From Kudoa neothunni (taxonomy: Eukaryota; Cnidaria): a stretch of 64,000 nt of DNA. The DNA lies in NCBI GenBank assembly GCA_964304625.1, contig OZ199840.1, forward strand, positions 2,108,001-2,172,000. Reading direction: 5' to 3'. Each line of letters opens with the position of its first letter. Position 1 is the first letter of the stretch. This document shows, piece after piece, positions 44,953 through 55,382 of the stretch. A model generated the notes under the pieces. It was not told the DNA's origin. It did no database searches and saw only the letters and a program-made list of their open reading frames with translations. The position numbers and the translations under genes are program-made.

Positions 44953-47590
44953 GGATCTTATTTCGAAGCGAAAGTGTTAAAATCCGAATTTCTAAATAAG
45001 AACTTCTTTTTAATCCTTTTTAAATGATTCAGAAATGTGAGAGTAACATTTCTCTAAGAATCATTAATTCTCATTTCTATTTTTGTAGATTATCGTATTC
45101 ACCCTCATTAATAAAAACGTATTTTAGCTATGCTGAACAACATTTACAATATAAAGTTTATAACTAGGGATCGTAGTCTACGATTTTTTAAAAAAGTTTC
45201 AACGTTTATTGTCCAGAAATATTAGAAATCTTCTGAAATACATGAAATGGGTAGTAACTAGGGCTTCAAAAATCGAGGGTTGAGTGTATATGGATTATTC
45301 TCTAATTCGAAGAGATTAAGTCAATGTATTAACAACATTGTGTGATTCGGTCACAATGGATTCTTATAATCAATGTTAGGAGAAATTTCCTTATCAAAAT
45401 TCAGCATTGCATTATTTTTTGGAATATACTTTTTTATTTTTTTTAAAACATCAGCTAAACTACAGTACTACGTATCTGTGCAAAGCTTCGGGTGGTGTCG
45501 CATGCAAAATCGGAAGTAAAGTCGTTTCCTACAATTAATTGAGTGTTAATTCACTCCTTTTTAGGAAGTTTTTCATTTTTGTTCTTATCACAAAAAATTA
45601 CATTACATATTTAATTTCAGATCAAAAAGAATTAACCTATAAACTGGAAGTAAATCTTAAGTCGAACACATTCGGATTCACGTGGAATCTCTATGTTGTT
45701 GATAAATACATAAAAAAATTATTATTTTTTTATAATTTTAACAAATTTGCAGTCGGTAATTGTTCACTTTTATTTTTTCTTTGTATCTGTTAGTAATAAG
45801 TTTGTAAATGGTCTATCTTGAGTTTGTATTTTAAAAGCAGACCTTTCTTATTTCTTCTATTAAAAATAAGAATATTGATGTTTCAATTTAACCGTGGCAT
45901 TCCTTAATGTGGTTTGTAGTTTATAATTTTTTTTGCATAAGTAATTCATGATTAAAAAAATGTTATAACAATATTTGTTCCAAAATTGAAACATGAAAAT
46001 TTTTAATTGATTTTATTAAGTTATCTTTTTATTTATATCCATTAAGTAAATAAAAACAAAAATAGTAAATAATTATTTTTTAATTTAAATTAACCGTAAA
46101 GTAGCACAATCGTCACAAATCGAAATATATGATTTTTAAGCTTTTCAAATAAAATCAATTATGGATGTTAATAAGTACAAAATATTTTTTCAGTACTTAT
46201 CTCAACAATATAAAAATGATCGAAAACCTTAATAATCCTCACTTCAACACACAATCGCTCTCGATTTTTTAAAGGCCTAATAGTAACCGGAAAGAAATTG
46301 ATAGATTTCTTGTTGAATGGATCAGCATAGAGATGGTAGAAAATGAATTAACCTGTAAATATTGCAAAGTGAAATTATCTTCAAAACAAAACAAAACATA
46401 CTTCATTAAAAAAGCGTTTCAAGCATGGCGTCCAAACCTTGGGTTCTTGGGGTTTTTCTCATTTCAAACCATATACTTGGTTTTTTGATTATTTACAAAA
46501 CTTGTAAATTATTGAATTCTCATTGAGATCAATTTATTAGTGGAAAGAATTAAAATTATTCTAAATTTCAAAAAGATATCACGATCGTTGGCAAAGCACT
46601 GTTTTCCGACCTTTGGATAATTGTTATTCAATCAATTGTTCTTATTATTCTGTGATTGAACTTGAGTATTTCAATGCTTTCTTAAAATTTCCTAATTTTG
46701 TTAATAACATATTTTGAAGTTATTGACGTATATTATTTAAAGTATGCGTGAAAATTCAAATAGAGCTCAAAAAAGAGCATGGGATAATGTGCACTTCTAC
46801 TAAGATTGGTTAAAGTGGAAGATTTTAAAGATTGGATTGATCAAGATGCAAAGGACATATATTCCAGCTAATGCAAATGTTTAACGAATTTATTCATTTA
46901 TGAACACAGTAAAAACTAAATAAACCAACTCATTAAAGGCTGAAACTGTGAAATGTAAACATCTCGCAAAGCAGTTGACCAGAACAAATAATAATACGTT
47001 TTGGACGTCGCATCCAACAAATAAACTAGGACATGACGTAAACAATGGTGTTGTGAACTAACGATACCTTGGTTGTTTGAAAAATGGATCAAACTTCTTA
47101 ACTGGGGGTTGTGAAGATGTTGAAGATGATTCGATTGACGGCAATAATGAGAAAAACGCGATTAAATAAAAAAAAATTTGTTATTTTAATAATATTATTG
47201 TGTTTTCTTTGCGATCTTGGGATTTTTCCGATAGTCTCATTGGACGCCTGGTTTCAAGACACTTCTCGGCCCGGCCAGTTATTTTTTTGGAGATAGAGAA
47301 AATGGCGAAAATAATAAAAATTTTGATCCTATAATTTCTCTCGACGTTTTTTCGCGGGGATTTTTGTGCCAATTATGTTTAATTTTAGGTTTTCAAACAT
47401 TCGCGCAAGCGCACCAATGGGCTAGCCTAAATAAACGTCGAAAATTACGATCCCTATTTTAACCGATTTTTGGCATAGACATTCATCTTGATGGAGATTA
47501 CAATCTCCCATCAGAATATCGATAACAATTTTGAACCTTTTAAAGATTCGCGGTAAAATTTTTAAAGATAATGAAATAACGATTTTCATA
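44953..47590. other. Intergenic, one possible zinc-finger relic
   Basis: Mostly AT-rich and featureless. At about 46330-46440 the plus strand reads ELTCKYCKVKLSSKQNKTYF then IKKAFQAWRPNLG, a C-x2-C start that could be a BED/TTF-type finger of a lost hAT-like gene. 45660-45710 weakly resembles part of the hAT-internal inverted repeat (CATTCGGATTCACGTGGAATCT). Confidence 0.35.
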
Positions 47591-47594
47591 TTAA

Positions 47595-48633
47595 CCCTCC
47601 CCGGACGGATGGCGGGGGGGGGTCTCTCGGGGCCCCACCTCAGGTTATTTTTATTGTTACTCTATAAATGAAAATGTGATAACGTTTAAGGATTCAGATA
47701 ATCTTTAATTGTAAGATTTATAATTGATTTATAATATTAGTTAAAATTTTTAACACTCGAATGTTTTAGAAAATGCATTTTTTAGTAGGATGCAAAATAC
47801 AAATTGTTTAGAATCCATCCAATTGAGTAAGATGGAATGAATACTCGTGAATTTGAATAAATATATGTAATATATTTCCAAATTTTTTGTAGTTTTTAAA
47901 TTTCACCGAGTGATCACAAAGCCTAATAGGATCAGTGTTAACATCAAATGGTTTTGCTCCATAGTAACATAAAAAGTATTTATATTACGGTAATTTAAGT
48001 AATATAAATTAAGTTATGAGTCGTAAGGATAAATCGGATAATTTTACGACCGACATTAACGAAAGTGAAGTGGTGGGATTTTTGTGATAAAGTCAGGATA
48101 CGAACCAAATCATTCAATTTTGTTACTACTAAGGTAAGCCTTTTAGTAGATTCTTCTTAATTGAAGCAATCAATGAAAATTTATTATTCAGATTTAAGTA
48201 ATGAGGACGACAACAGTATACAATAGGCGCTAGGTACATTTTTGGGATTGCTGAAACTTTCCGAACATGTGGACTCAGAGGGGCTAATGTCTGGTGCTTG
48301 TATAAACTAATCTATACATATAGTTTAAAAATTTTTCGTGCCATTTTCTAACTTAATGTTTAATGGAAACAAGATTTTTCGGTTTCCGCTTAGAAGAACA
48401 CACGTTGAATGATATGTATTAGCGGTGTAATTTCAGTGGATTTTTTAGATTTTTCTCGAAAAATTTACGTTTAAATTAAATTTTAAATGTTTCAATAAGA
48501 TACTTATAAACTTTTATTTGTTGTAATTTTCATTACATTGCGAAACCAATTTATTATAATAGAGAACTTGTGGGGCCCCGCGGGACTCCACACGGGGACG
48601 CGTGTGATTTTATCGTGCACTATCACAGGAGGG
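47595..48633 (+). mobile_element. piggyBac-like element 6, internally deleted, GC-rich ends
   Basis: TTAA (47591-47594) and TTTA (48634-48637) flank ends CCCTCCCCGGACGG and CCCTCCTGTGATAGTGCACG (reverse complement). Both ends carry an inner GTGGGGCCCCG block facing inward, plus a 9-G run near 47614. Inside, about 48100-48310 carries fragments like the transposase N-terminal region (acidic DLSNEDDNS, then a GTFLGLLKLSEH stretch). No catalytic part remains. Length 1.04 kb. Confidence 0.72.
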
Positions 48634-48781
48634 TTTAGAATCAAGATATTAAAATATTAAATAACGTATTCAATGTCTAAAGGAACTTTTTTTTGGATGA
48701 TAATATAAAAACTTGACAAGGAATAAGGCCATTTAAAAAAGCATCAATGATAGTAATACTCCATTAAGATAATAAATACCA

Positions 48782-50272
48782 TTATTCTTTGTTTTCATTA
48801 AGTTTATTAATGTATGTTTCCAGTAGTTTTAAAATTTCATCGCTTTGAAGAATATTTGTGTGTCCAAGGCCCTTGATAATGGTAACAGCATTAGGATAAC
48901 CCTTGTTTTTATTAGCAATAATTTTGCAGGACGCTAATTCATTATCAGTGAGTGTACCATCCCCACTGACATATTTAAATTGGTCGTAAGTTAATTTATT
49001 ATATTTATTAACTGTAAATATGTCAATGGTTGGTTTTCCAGTGCTGAGAATGCAGTGAAAGGGAACGTTGATCGTTTCACTTACCCATACATCTGGTATA
49101 CTCATATTTTGAAAAATCTTAGCCATTATTCTATGTTTTTCATCATATATGTCCGTAATATTATTAATCGTATAAATATTGGATCCTTTTTCTAAGAGAA
49201 CCTATATTATAAGATAGAGATGAAATAAAATTAAAAATCATACTCGATTTGGACCAAAATAGGATAGGCTAGGTTGCAAAAAATATATTGACGGATATGT
49301 CATGAACATGCCTGGATTAAACATCTTTTTTGCTTGATTAAAAATTGATTTAGGGCCAGTGTAAAAATAAGTCCATGTGGCGAATGCTTTGACTGATCCA
49401 GCAAGGGCGCCATTGACTGATATCCATGAGGCAACGTGTTGGTCTTTCCAGGTTTGATTTTGTTCAGAAAGAAATAAATGGGTTAAAGCACTTCCCATAC
49501 TGTGTGAAATAAGGACAACTTTTTTATTTGTTGCATTAACTATGTGATTGATTTTGTTCTTTAGTTCGGAAAAATAATAATCTTTGTGTGGTTGTGCTAT
49601 ATGTATTTAGTTTGGTAATTACTTCATAAGATTACATGGCAGTTTTCGGAAATCATAGGGCGCTCCCAAAAGGTCATCCCGGTTTTTGTATCCCTTTTTT
49701 TCAAAAAAAGAAACCATATTGTTATACATTTTCATTAGATGATATTTCTTCGGGCCCATGCTCATAATACCGTGCATATCTCCGAACAGAACTGTTCCGA
49801 TTGATATTCCCGGCACATCATCCATCATATTATATTTTTGTTTATATTTCAATCTTCATCAACAGTAAATAACATTAAAAAGTTTTATATTTAGAATATA
49901 CCTTAAATATTCACCTATACATGTAGGGTCAAATATTTGAGTAATGTCTAACCACATCAAATGCATAGAACTTTTTTTTTTACACCATTCCGTCACCTCA
50001 GCCTTATTCTCTATTGTACCATATAATTTACTTGAAAGCAATCCAGGAACTAAATTAATTAGTAAGATTTGTATGTATTTGATAATAACTATTTACCAAT
50101 AATTATAGGATTTCTATCAGTTAACATTTTAAAACGAGGAGTATTTTTAGTTTCTGTACTTCCTTCGAAAAGATTTAAATGCCCTTCTTTCACAACTATT
50201 TAATATAAGCGTAATATAAATTTTTCCAATTTTACGTAAAACCAAAAGGATTAGTTTATAAAATAGTATCAT
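48782..50272 (-). CDS. LCAT / lysosomal phospholipase A2-like acyltransferase-lipase
   Basis: Six exons: 50236-50272, 50097-50195, 49902-50049, 49636-49853, 49244-49596 and 48782-49201. Joined they give exactly 425 codons including the stop, in frame, with introns of 40, 47, 48, 39 and 42 nt. The protein starts MILFYKLILLVLL (signal peptide) and has the family entry strand PIIIVPGLLSSKL, the WCKKK...MWLDI lid region, LLGAPYDFRKLP, the nucleophile elbow SHSMG, catalytic Asp in SGDGTLTDNEL and catalytic His in GLGHTNIL. Enzymes of this family move acyl chains from phospholipids to sterols, ceramide or water, in secreted or lysosomal compartments. The length of 424 residues is normal. Whether it acts on sterol or only as a phospholipase cannot be told from sequence. 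Confidence 0.93.
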
Positions 50273-51097
50273 CGAAATTTTAACTAAAATATCACAATTG
50301 AAATGAAGTAATTCGAATTGATAACACTGTTTGCTGTAATCAAAATAACTGCTTTATTTACTACTGATCTATAGATAAATAGTAAATATAGTAGCTTCTA
50401 TTTTTATGTTTTGATTATTGTATTTGCGACAAGGAATTCATTCATGCAGTTAAACAACAAATATTAAATAATATTGTTAATATAACACATAACAGTCTTA
50501 GTTATAATTCCAACTACAAAAGTGGAAGCAAAAACGATATTGTTGATTGTAGTTTATTGGTGCTTAATACCTGTAATGGGCGTAGAATTTTAGTTCATAT
50601 AAAGTGTTCATTCAGATACATCATGGGAATTCTGTTTGAAATTCAATTAGTACTGTCAATAACAAGGGGGATTCGTTAATTTTTGTTAGTATCAAAAACA
50701 TAACAAATTATTTTTGTTCGAAAATTTGCAGGAAATAGTCCAAGGAAAAAAATTCGAACAGCAGATTAATTTTTCGACATGAGAATATGTTAACTGACAT
50801 TCCTATTGTAACGCGGCAGCGACAAGCTATAGAAAACACGGTTCAACAAAACTAACCACGCCGCCGACGACGAACATCGACCATAACATAAAGGTGATGA
50901 TTAATTATATTAGGTTCACTACACCTATTTAGTAGGGTAATACAAAAATAACAATATTAATGGTCAATAAATTGTATCATCCATCTGATACCGTTATGGG
51001 GAGTTTTTAAGAATATTTCGATTCTTTTTGTTTAAAAAATAAAACCCCTGGTGTTACTTATTACGTTGTGGAGTTATGGCTAGTTAGACCATCCCTA
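50273..51097. other. Upstream region of the LCAT-like gene, no gene seen
   Basis: AT-rich sequence between the LCAT-like start and piggyBac element 7. A slightly GC-richer patch lies at about 50805-50890. It probably contains the LCAT-like promoter, but no motif can be named with confidence. Confidence 0.4.
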
Positions 51098-51789
51098 TTA
51101 ACCCTCGGAAGTCGGAACTCAAAAAACTTACGCGAGTGCCGGTGGGGGTAGTTCACTTACCCCAGAGATTCCCAATGTTGCTGCGCTTATTTGATAGAAT
51201 TTATTATTTCAAATGGTTAACAATCAGTTAAACTTGAATAAAATGATATTGGATGTCAAAATAATTAAACCACTTAGAAGAAAAATACAAGTGATTAATA
51301 ATGGGTATTTCCATAAAAAAAGGCACGGCAAAACATTATACCAACCAGAAATGTAGACTACGTGATAAAATGGACATCTATAAATTTATAGAGAACTTAA
51401 TGCTAATTTTTAGTGAGTTTCTATCATTTTCACGAAACGGCCAGCGGCAGCATCGTGATAAGATTATCCGACGATATTCGTTAATCTTATAATTATGCCG
51501 AGGATTAAACTGACCGGGAAGCGATTTGAAGCAACAAATCTTAATAAACTAACTTCAAATTTGTGTTATCCCGGTATAAATAAATTTGAATATCAAAAAT
51601 AAACCTAAACTGATTATAAATTTACAGGTTAACAGCCATTATATGTTATTTTTTCTAAGTAAATTTTCAACAAAATTCCTAAAGTAATGTTTATAATATA
51701 AGCTGTGAGAAACTAATTGTTGTTCATAGATACGACCAATATCTAAATGTAACAAAATATGTTGTATTATACGATATAATAATTTATCA

Positions 51790-53589
51790 ATTCGGATTTA
51801 AATTGCAATGTGAGCACTGCACAACACTTTTTTGAACACGATGTGACTGACATACAGGTTTTTTTGCATACACTACAAAAAATTCTAGTCTTCCGATCAA
51901 TAGTTCTGGGACAGTGGACAATTCATTATTTCCTACGTGGTTATTAAATATATCGAATCCAGATTTGAGATGTGCATGTTAAACATTGTTTAACGTTTGT
52001 CGAAGCAAAACGTTGGGTTTGATGAGTTCCGTCGCTAATTCACGAAGAAAATACTGCCTGCGACTTCGATCAGTTGATCGCCAATCTGGATTATTTGACA
52101 ACCCAATTATGTAAGCATTCAACACCAACATGTCAATCAGGTCCATAAACATTACGATTCTTCTTTGGAACATACGACACAATTGTCAAGTCGCCAGAGA
52201 AACAAAAAGTTGAGAAGAGTTCATCACGATTAGCGTTGTTTCGGAGGATTTTATGAATATATCTGTTATTTTTTCTTAGCGTCCCAGCCAAAGTTATATT
52301 TCTCTCCAACAAAAATAACGCCAAAGGAATGGAGGTGAAAAAGTTGTCGGTGGTCAATCCTCGCCCACTATCATAAAACGGACTCATGAGATACTTGACA
52401 ACTCTTTAACATCTTGCTTACTTTTTTTGATGTTTCTGATTTTTCCGATGTATGGCTGAACGTTCAGCAAATATGACGTATTCACGTCAGCGGCAAACCA
52501 CAATTTGATGCCAAACCGGATAGGCTTACTTTTTTACACACTCGAAAGGGACATCTGCCACGGAAACCTACCATTCGCTCATCAATCGTTATATGCGTAC
52601 CAGGCGAATAGTTTTTTGAATGCTTTGTTAATTTGTTCAAATTTATCTCGAGAAGTGTAAAACCTTGATGCTCTTGTTGACCTGTCATCGAAACGAATGG
52701 TTCAGCAAATAAGACTTGTCACAATCCGAGAATCACGATCCCTCACAATAAAGAGGAAAGTCGTTCCCGGGTGGGCGACCGGGTGGAGACCGAGGCGGGG
52801 CCCACGCTACACGGAGATACATAGACACGACTAAACTGGGAGGAATACCATCACTACCTTTAGTCTATTTTATTCCAGTTCTCTTTCTTTTGCGCGGCCT
52901 TAATCCCAAACTATAACAAGACTGAACCTATCTCTCGAAATAGCGGCTAAGAAGAATGCTTGCTTAAATAACGGATACATTTCCCAAATGTTTCTCAGTG
53001 ATACTCTAGATCCATTACCACGTCCAGCTGCAATCAAACACCCAGAAAAGCCATCAATTCCTCCATTGTTATTGCATTTATGCTGTTATAGCGATCGATG
53101 GATTGCTGAAACTTATTCGTGTAGAATAATATTTTTTCGAATACAAAATTAGAAAAAAATAGCATGAACGTTGACGAAATATCCGAGATATTGCTTGCGT
53201 CACCGATAGGGCCAGAATTAACATTAACAAAATTGTGGAAACTGGTGCGTGTTTTGGATTTTAGACGTCGATATTTCAATTAGGTTTCCCTCATTGTCGT
53301 TATCACTCATTTTTTGATTCTCCGAGTCCTCAGGATATTCCACACAATCCTCATAAAATGATTCATCTGATAAATGACCTTCAAAATCTGCGTCACTATC
53401 AACATATGTTTCTTCACCGACAAAATCGCTGATGAGATCATCTGAATTATCTTCGTATGACATTTTTTCCATAGAAATATAGGTTTTTGCAAAATCTTTC
53501 ATAATACACCTACAGACCTGGATGATTAAAACGTGATTCGCACTACTTTTGCATAATCTCATATTAATACGATAACCCATCGGTGACAA
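51790..53589 (-). pseudogene. piggyBac transposase, third Asp region deleted
   Basis: The acidic N-terminus is at 53589-53230, and a helical region (IAAGRGNGSRVSLRNIWEMYP) at about 53050-52920. The first catalytic Asp is in HITIDERMVGFRGRCPF (about 52600-52550) and the second in GRGLTTDNFFTSIPL (about 52375-52330). The expected GGVD--D segment with the third Asp is absent: YVPKKNR (near 52160) is joined directly to the late helices (DLIDMLVLNAYIIG). The C-terminal cysteine-rich domain (FCSVCKKPVCQSH, then CSHC) is at about 51900-51790. A GC-rich insertion at about 52730-52905 also splits the gene. Confidence 0.82.
52730..52905. mobile_element. GC-rich foreign insertion in piggyBac 7 transposase
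   Basis: Transposase coding on either side (FSLVI near 52910 and the IRFDDRSTRAS stretch near 52690) is separated by about 175 bases of unrelated sequence. Base composition is strikingly GC-rich at 52765-52815 (CCCGGGTGGGCGACCGGGTGG then GAGGCGGGGCCCACG in shorter pieces), unlike the rest of the window. It could be a solo LTR, a SINE-like piece or filler DNA; no family is recognised. Confidence 0.5.
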
Positions 53590-53964
53590 TTAAGGACTAA
53601 CTGTTATTGGGCTCATTCGCCTTTTATTTATATTCTTAAATCTTTTTGGATATTTGTTACTATTTTTTTTATAATAACAATATTATTTAAAAGAATTAGC
53701 AAGTATTATTAACGCGAAAATAAATAACTCCAAATCTAAAGATGTCTTATCTACGTTTAATTTAAAGGATATAAAAAACATTTTCTAATATATACGAAAC
53801 ATTAATTATTTCGGAGGATTGCGCAAAGCCAAATAAGGTTCTTTAATATTTAAGGGGGAAAATTTCAACAAATACATACATTGGGGTGCAAGGACTAATC
53901 CCCCTTCCTGGAAGGATTAAGTGTGTGTCTTATTCAAGCGCAGTTTAAAAAATACAATAATTTA

Positions 53965-54979
53965 CCCTCAAACCCACGGTGAGGGTTAAAATGACACCTC
54001 CAATTTTTTTAAACCGCCTTGAATAGTACTTAAGCAATTGACATTGTATTTTTTAAAAGGAACGTTTATTATAATAGAATAACTACTTTTATTAAAATAT
54101 ACTCAAAAAATATTAAGAAATTACTCCCCTATACAAACGATTGACTTAGAACGGAACTCATAAAAAATATGCTTCTTTTGATGACAAAAAATTTACTAAA
54201 CAACCGTTTTAAATATTAAGTATTTTGTATATGAATGAGGAATGTTTTAAATTTGCTATTACAACCGGACTATCCATACTGTTATGATGAGATTGATTTT
54301 AGCAATAAGGTCTTTTACACGGTTGTACCATAAGATCTGCCAACATTCAGCTCGCATTCGGAGGTTACCTTATTTAGTAATCATTTAAAAAATTATATAC
54401 GTATCTATAAATTCACTCAACTCGAGATTGTAAACATTAGTAATTGTGTACATCAATATTTTTCTTCTCCATTATTCTTATAAGTGAACAACAACCAACA
54501 TACTTCATTTAGTCATGCTTCATGTAGTTATTTACGTATTTTTTAAATGGGGGTTTCATGTTTAAAAATGCTCTCTGCGTCAGTTTATCTTCGAATACGT
54601 GTCGGTTGCTCGGACCATTTTTCTCCCTCCCCAAATGTCACTGAGTATATTTATTCGTCGGGGAGAATAATTTCAATCTCCGAATCATAGGAATCGCGCA
54701 TGGGGTTCTCAGTTATACAATTACTAAATTTAAAAATAGTTTTTTCAAATTTGGCATAGTATTTAGTGAATTCAGAAACCATTGGGTCACATATACGACT
54801 ATATTTAACGACATCCATATTGTGTTATGCGTGGTTTAAAAAATTTAATAGGTTTTCTATTACACTAAATGAATATTTATTATATCCATAATCTATTTAT
54901 AAAAAACTAAAACTTTCACGAATAGACTGAGGATTAAGATTATCCCCAGCGTGGGGAACGTGATTTTTTAGCGTGTGGG
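53965..54979. mobile_element. Non-autonomous piggyBac-like element 8
   Basis: TTTA (53961-53964) and TTAA (54980-54983) flank ends CCCTCAAACCCACGGTG and CCCACACGCTAAAAAATCAC (reverse complement), the latter followed by GTTCCCCACGCTGGGGA. It is the inverted relative of element 2 (22173-23305), sharing the terminal AAATCACGT-CCCCA-GCTGGGG block and internal sequence around 54300-54500. No coding seen. Confidence 0.72.
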
Positions 54980-54983
54980 TTAA

Positions 54984-55382
54984 GGAAAATTTATGATGAG
55001 GCGAATTTCACCCAAAAATCTTTGGAGGATGTTTTCTAATTTTTAATAACTTCCTGTGTTTTTTTAGCAACGTACACTTAATAATTTATTCAAAATAAAT
55101 TCATAAGTATAGCAATAATTTCATACGCATTAGAAATCAATGAAAGAATATTGATAGGATTCAAAATTGTTTAAGATGAATTTCACCCAAAAGTTCTTCG
55201 AGAGTAAAAATAATTAATTGTTTGAGTATTGTTTAAAATTATTTTAAAATTTTATAACGAAAATGTCATCATAGCACATTTAAAAAAAATCATACAGAAC
55301 ACACTAATACTACTAATAAATAAATAAATATGTTTAAACTAATAAATAAATTAGTTCTGTACGACAAATAATCTCATCACTA
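54984..55382. other. Intergenic, AT-rich, no gene seen
   Basis: Between piggyBac element 8 and the stop codon of the coiled-coil gene. No motif recognised. Confidence 0.4.

Larger units (their letters stand above)
51102..53916 (-). mobile_element. piggyBac-like transposon 7
   Basis: TTAA at 51098-51101 and 53917-53920. The left end is CCCTCGGAAGTCGGAACTC; the right end, reverse-complemented, is TCCTTCCAGGAAGG. The inner repeat (GGTGGGGGTAG...TTACCCC) is near 51140-51165. At 2.8 kb it holds most of a transposase gene on the minus strand. It sits 48 bp from element 8. Confidence 0.82.

Noticed and set aside
49597-49635. Frameshift in the LCAT-like gene between exons 4 and 5
   Set aside because: Using the donor GTAATC at 49635 instead of the later GTAATT gives a 39-nt intron and a fully in-frame 425-codon model.
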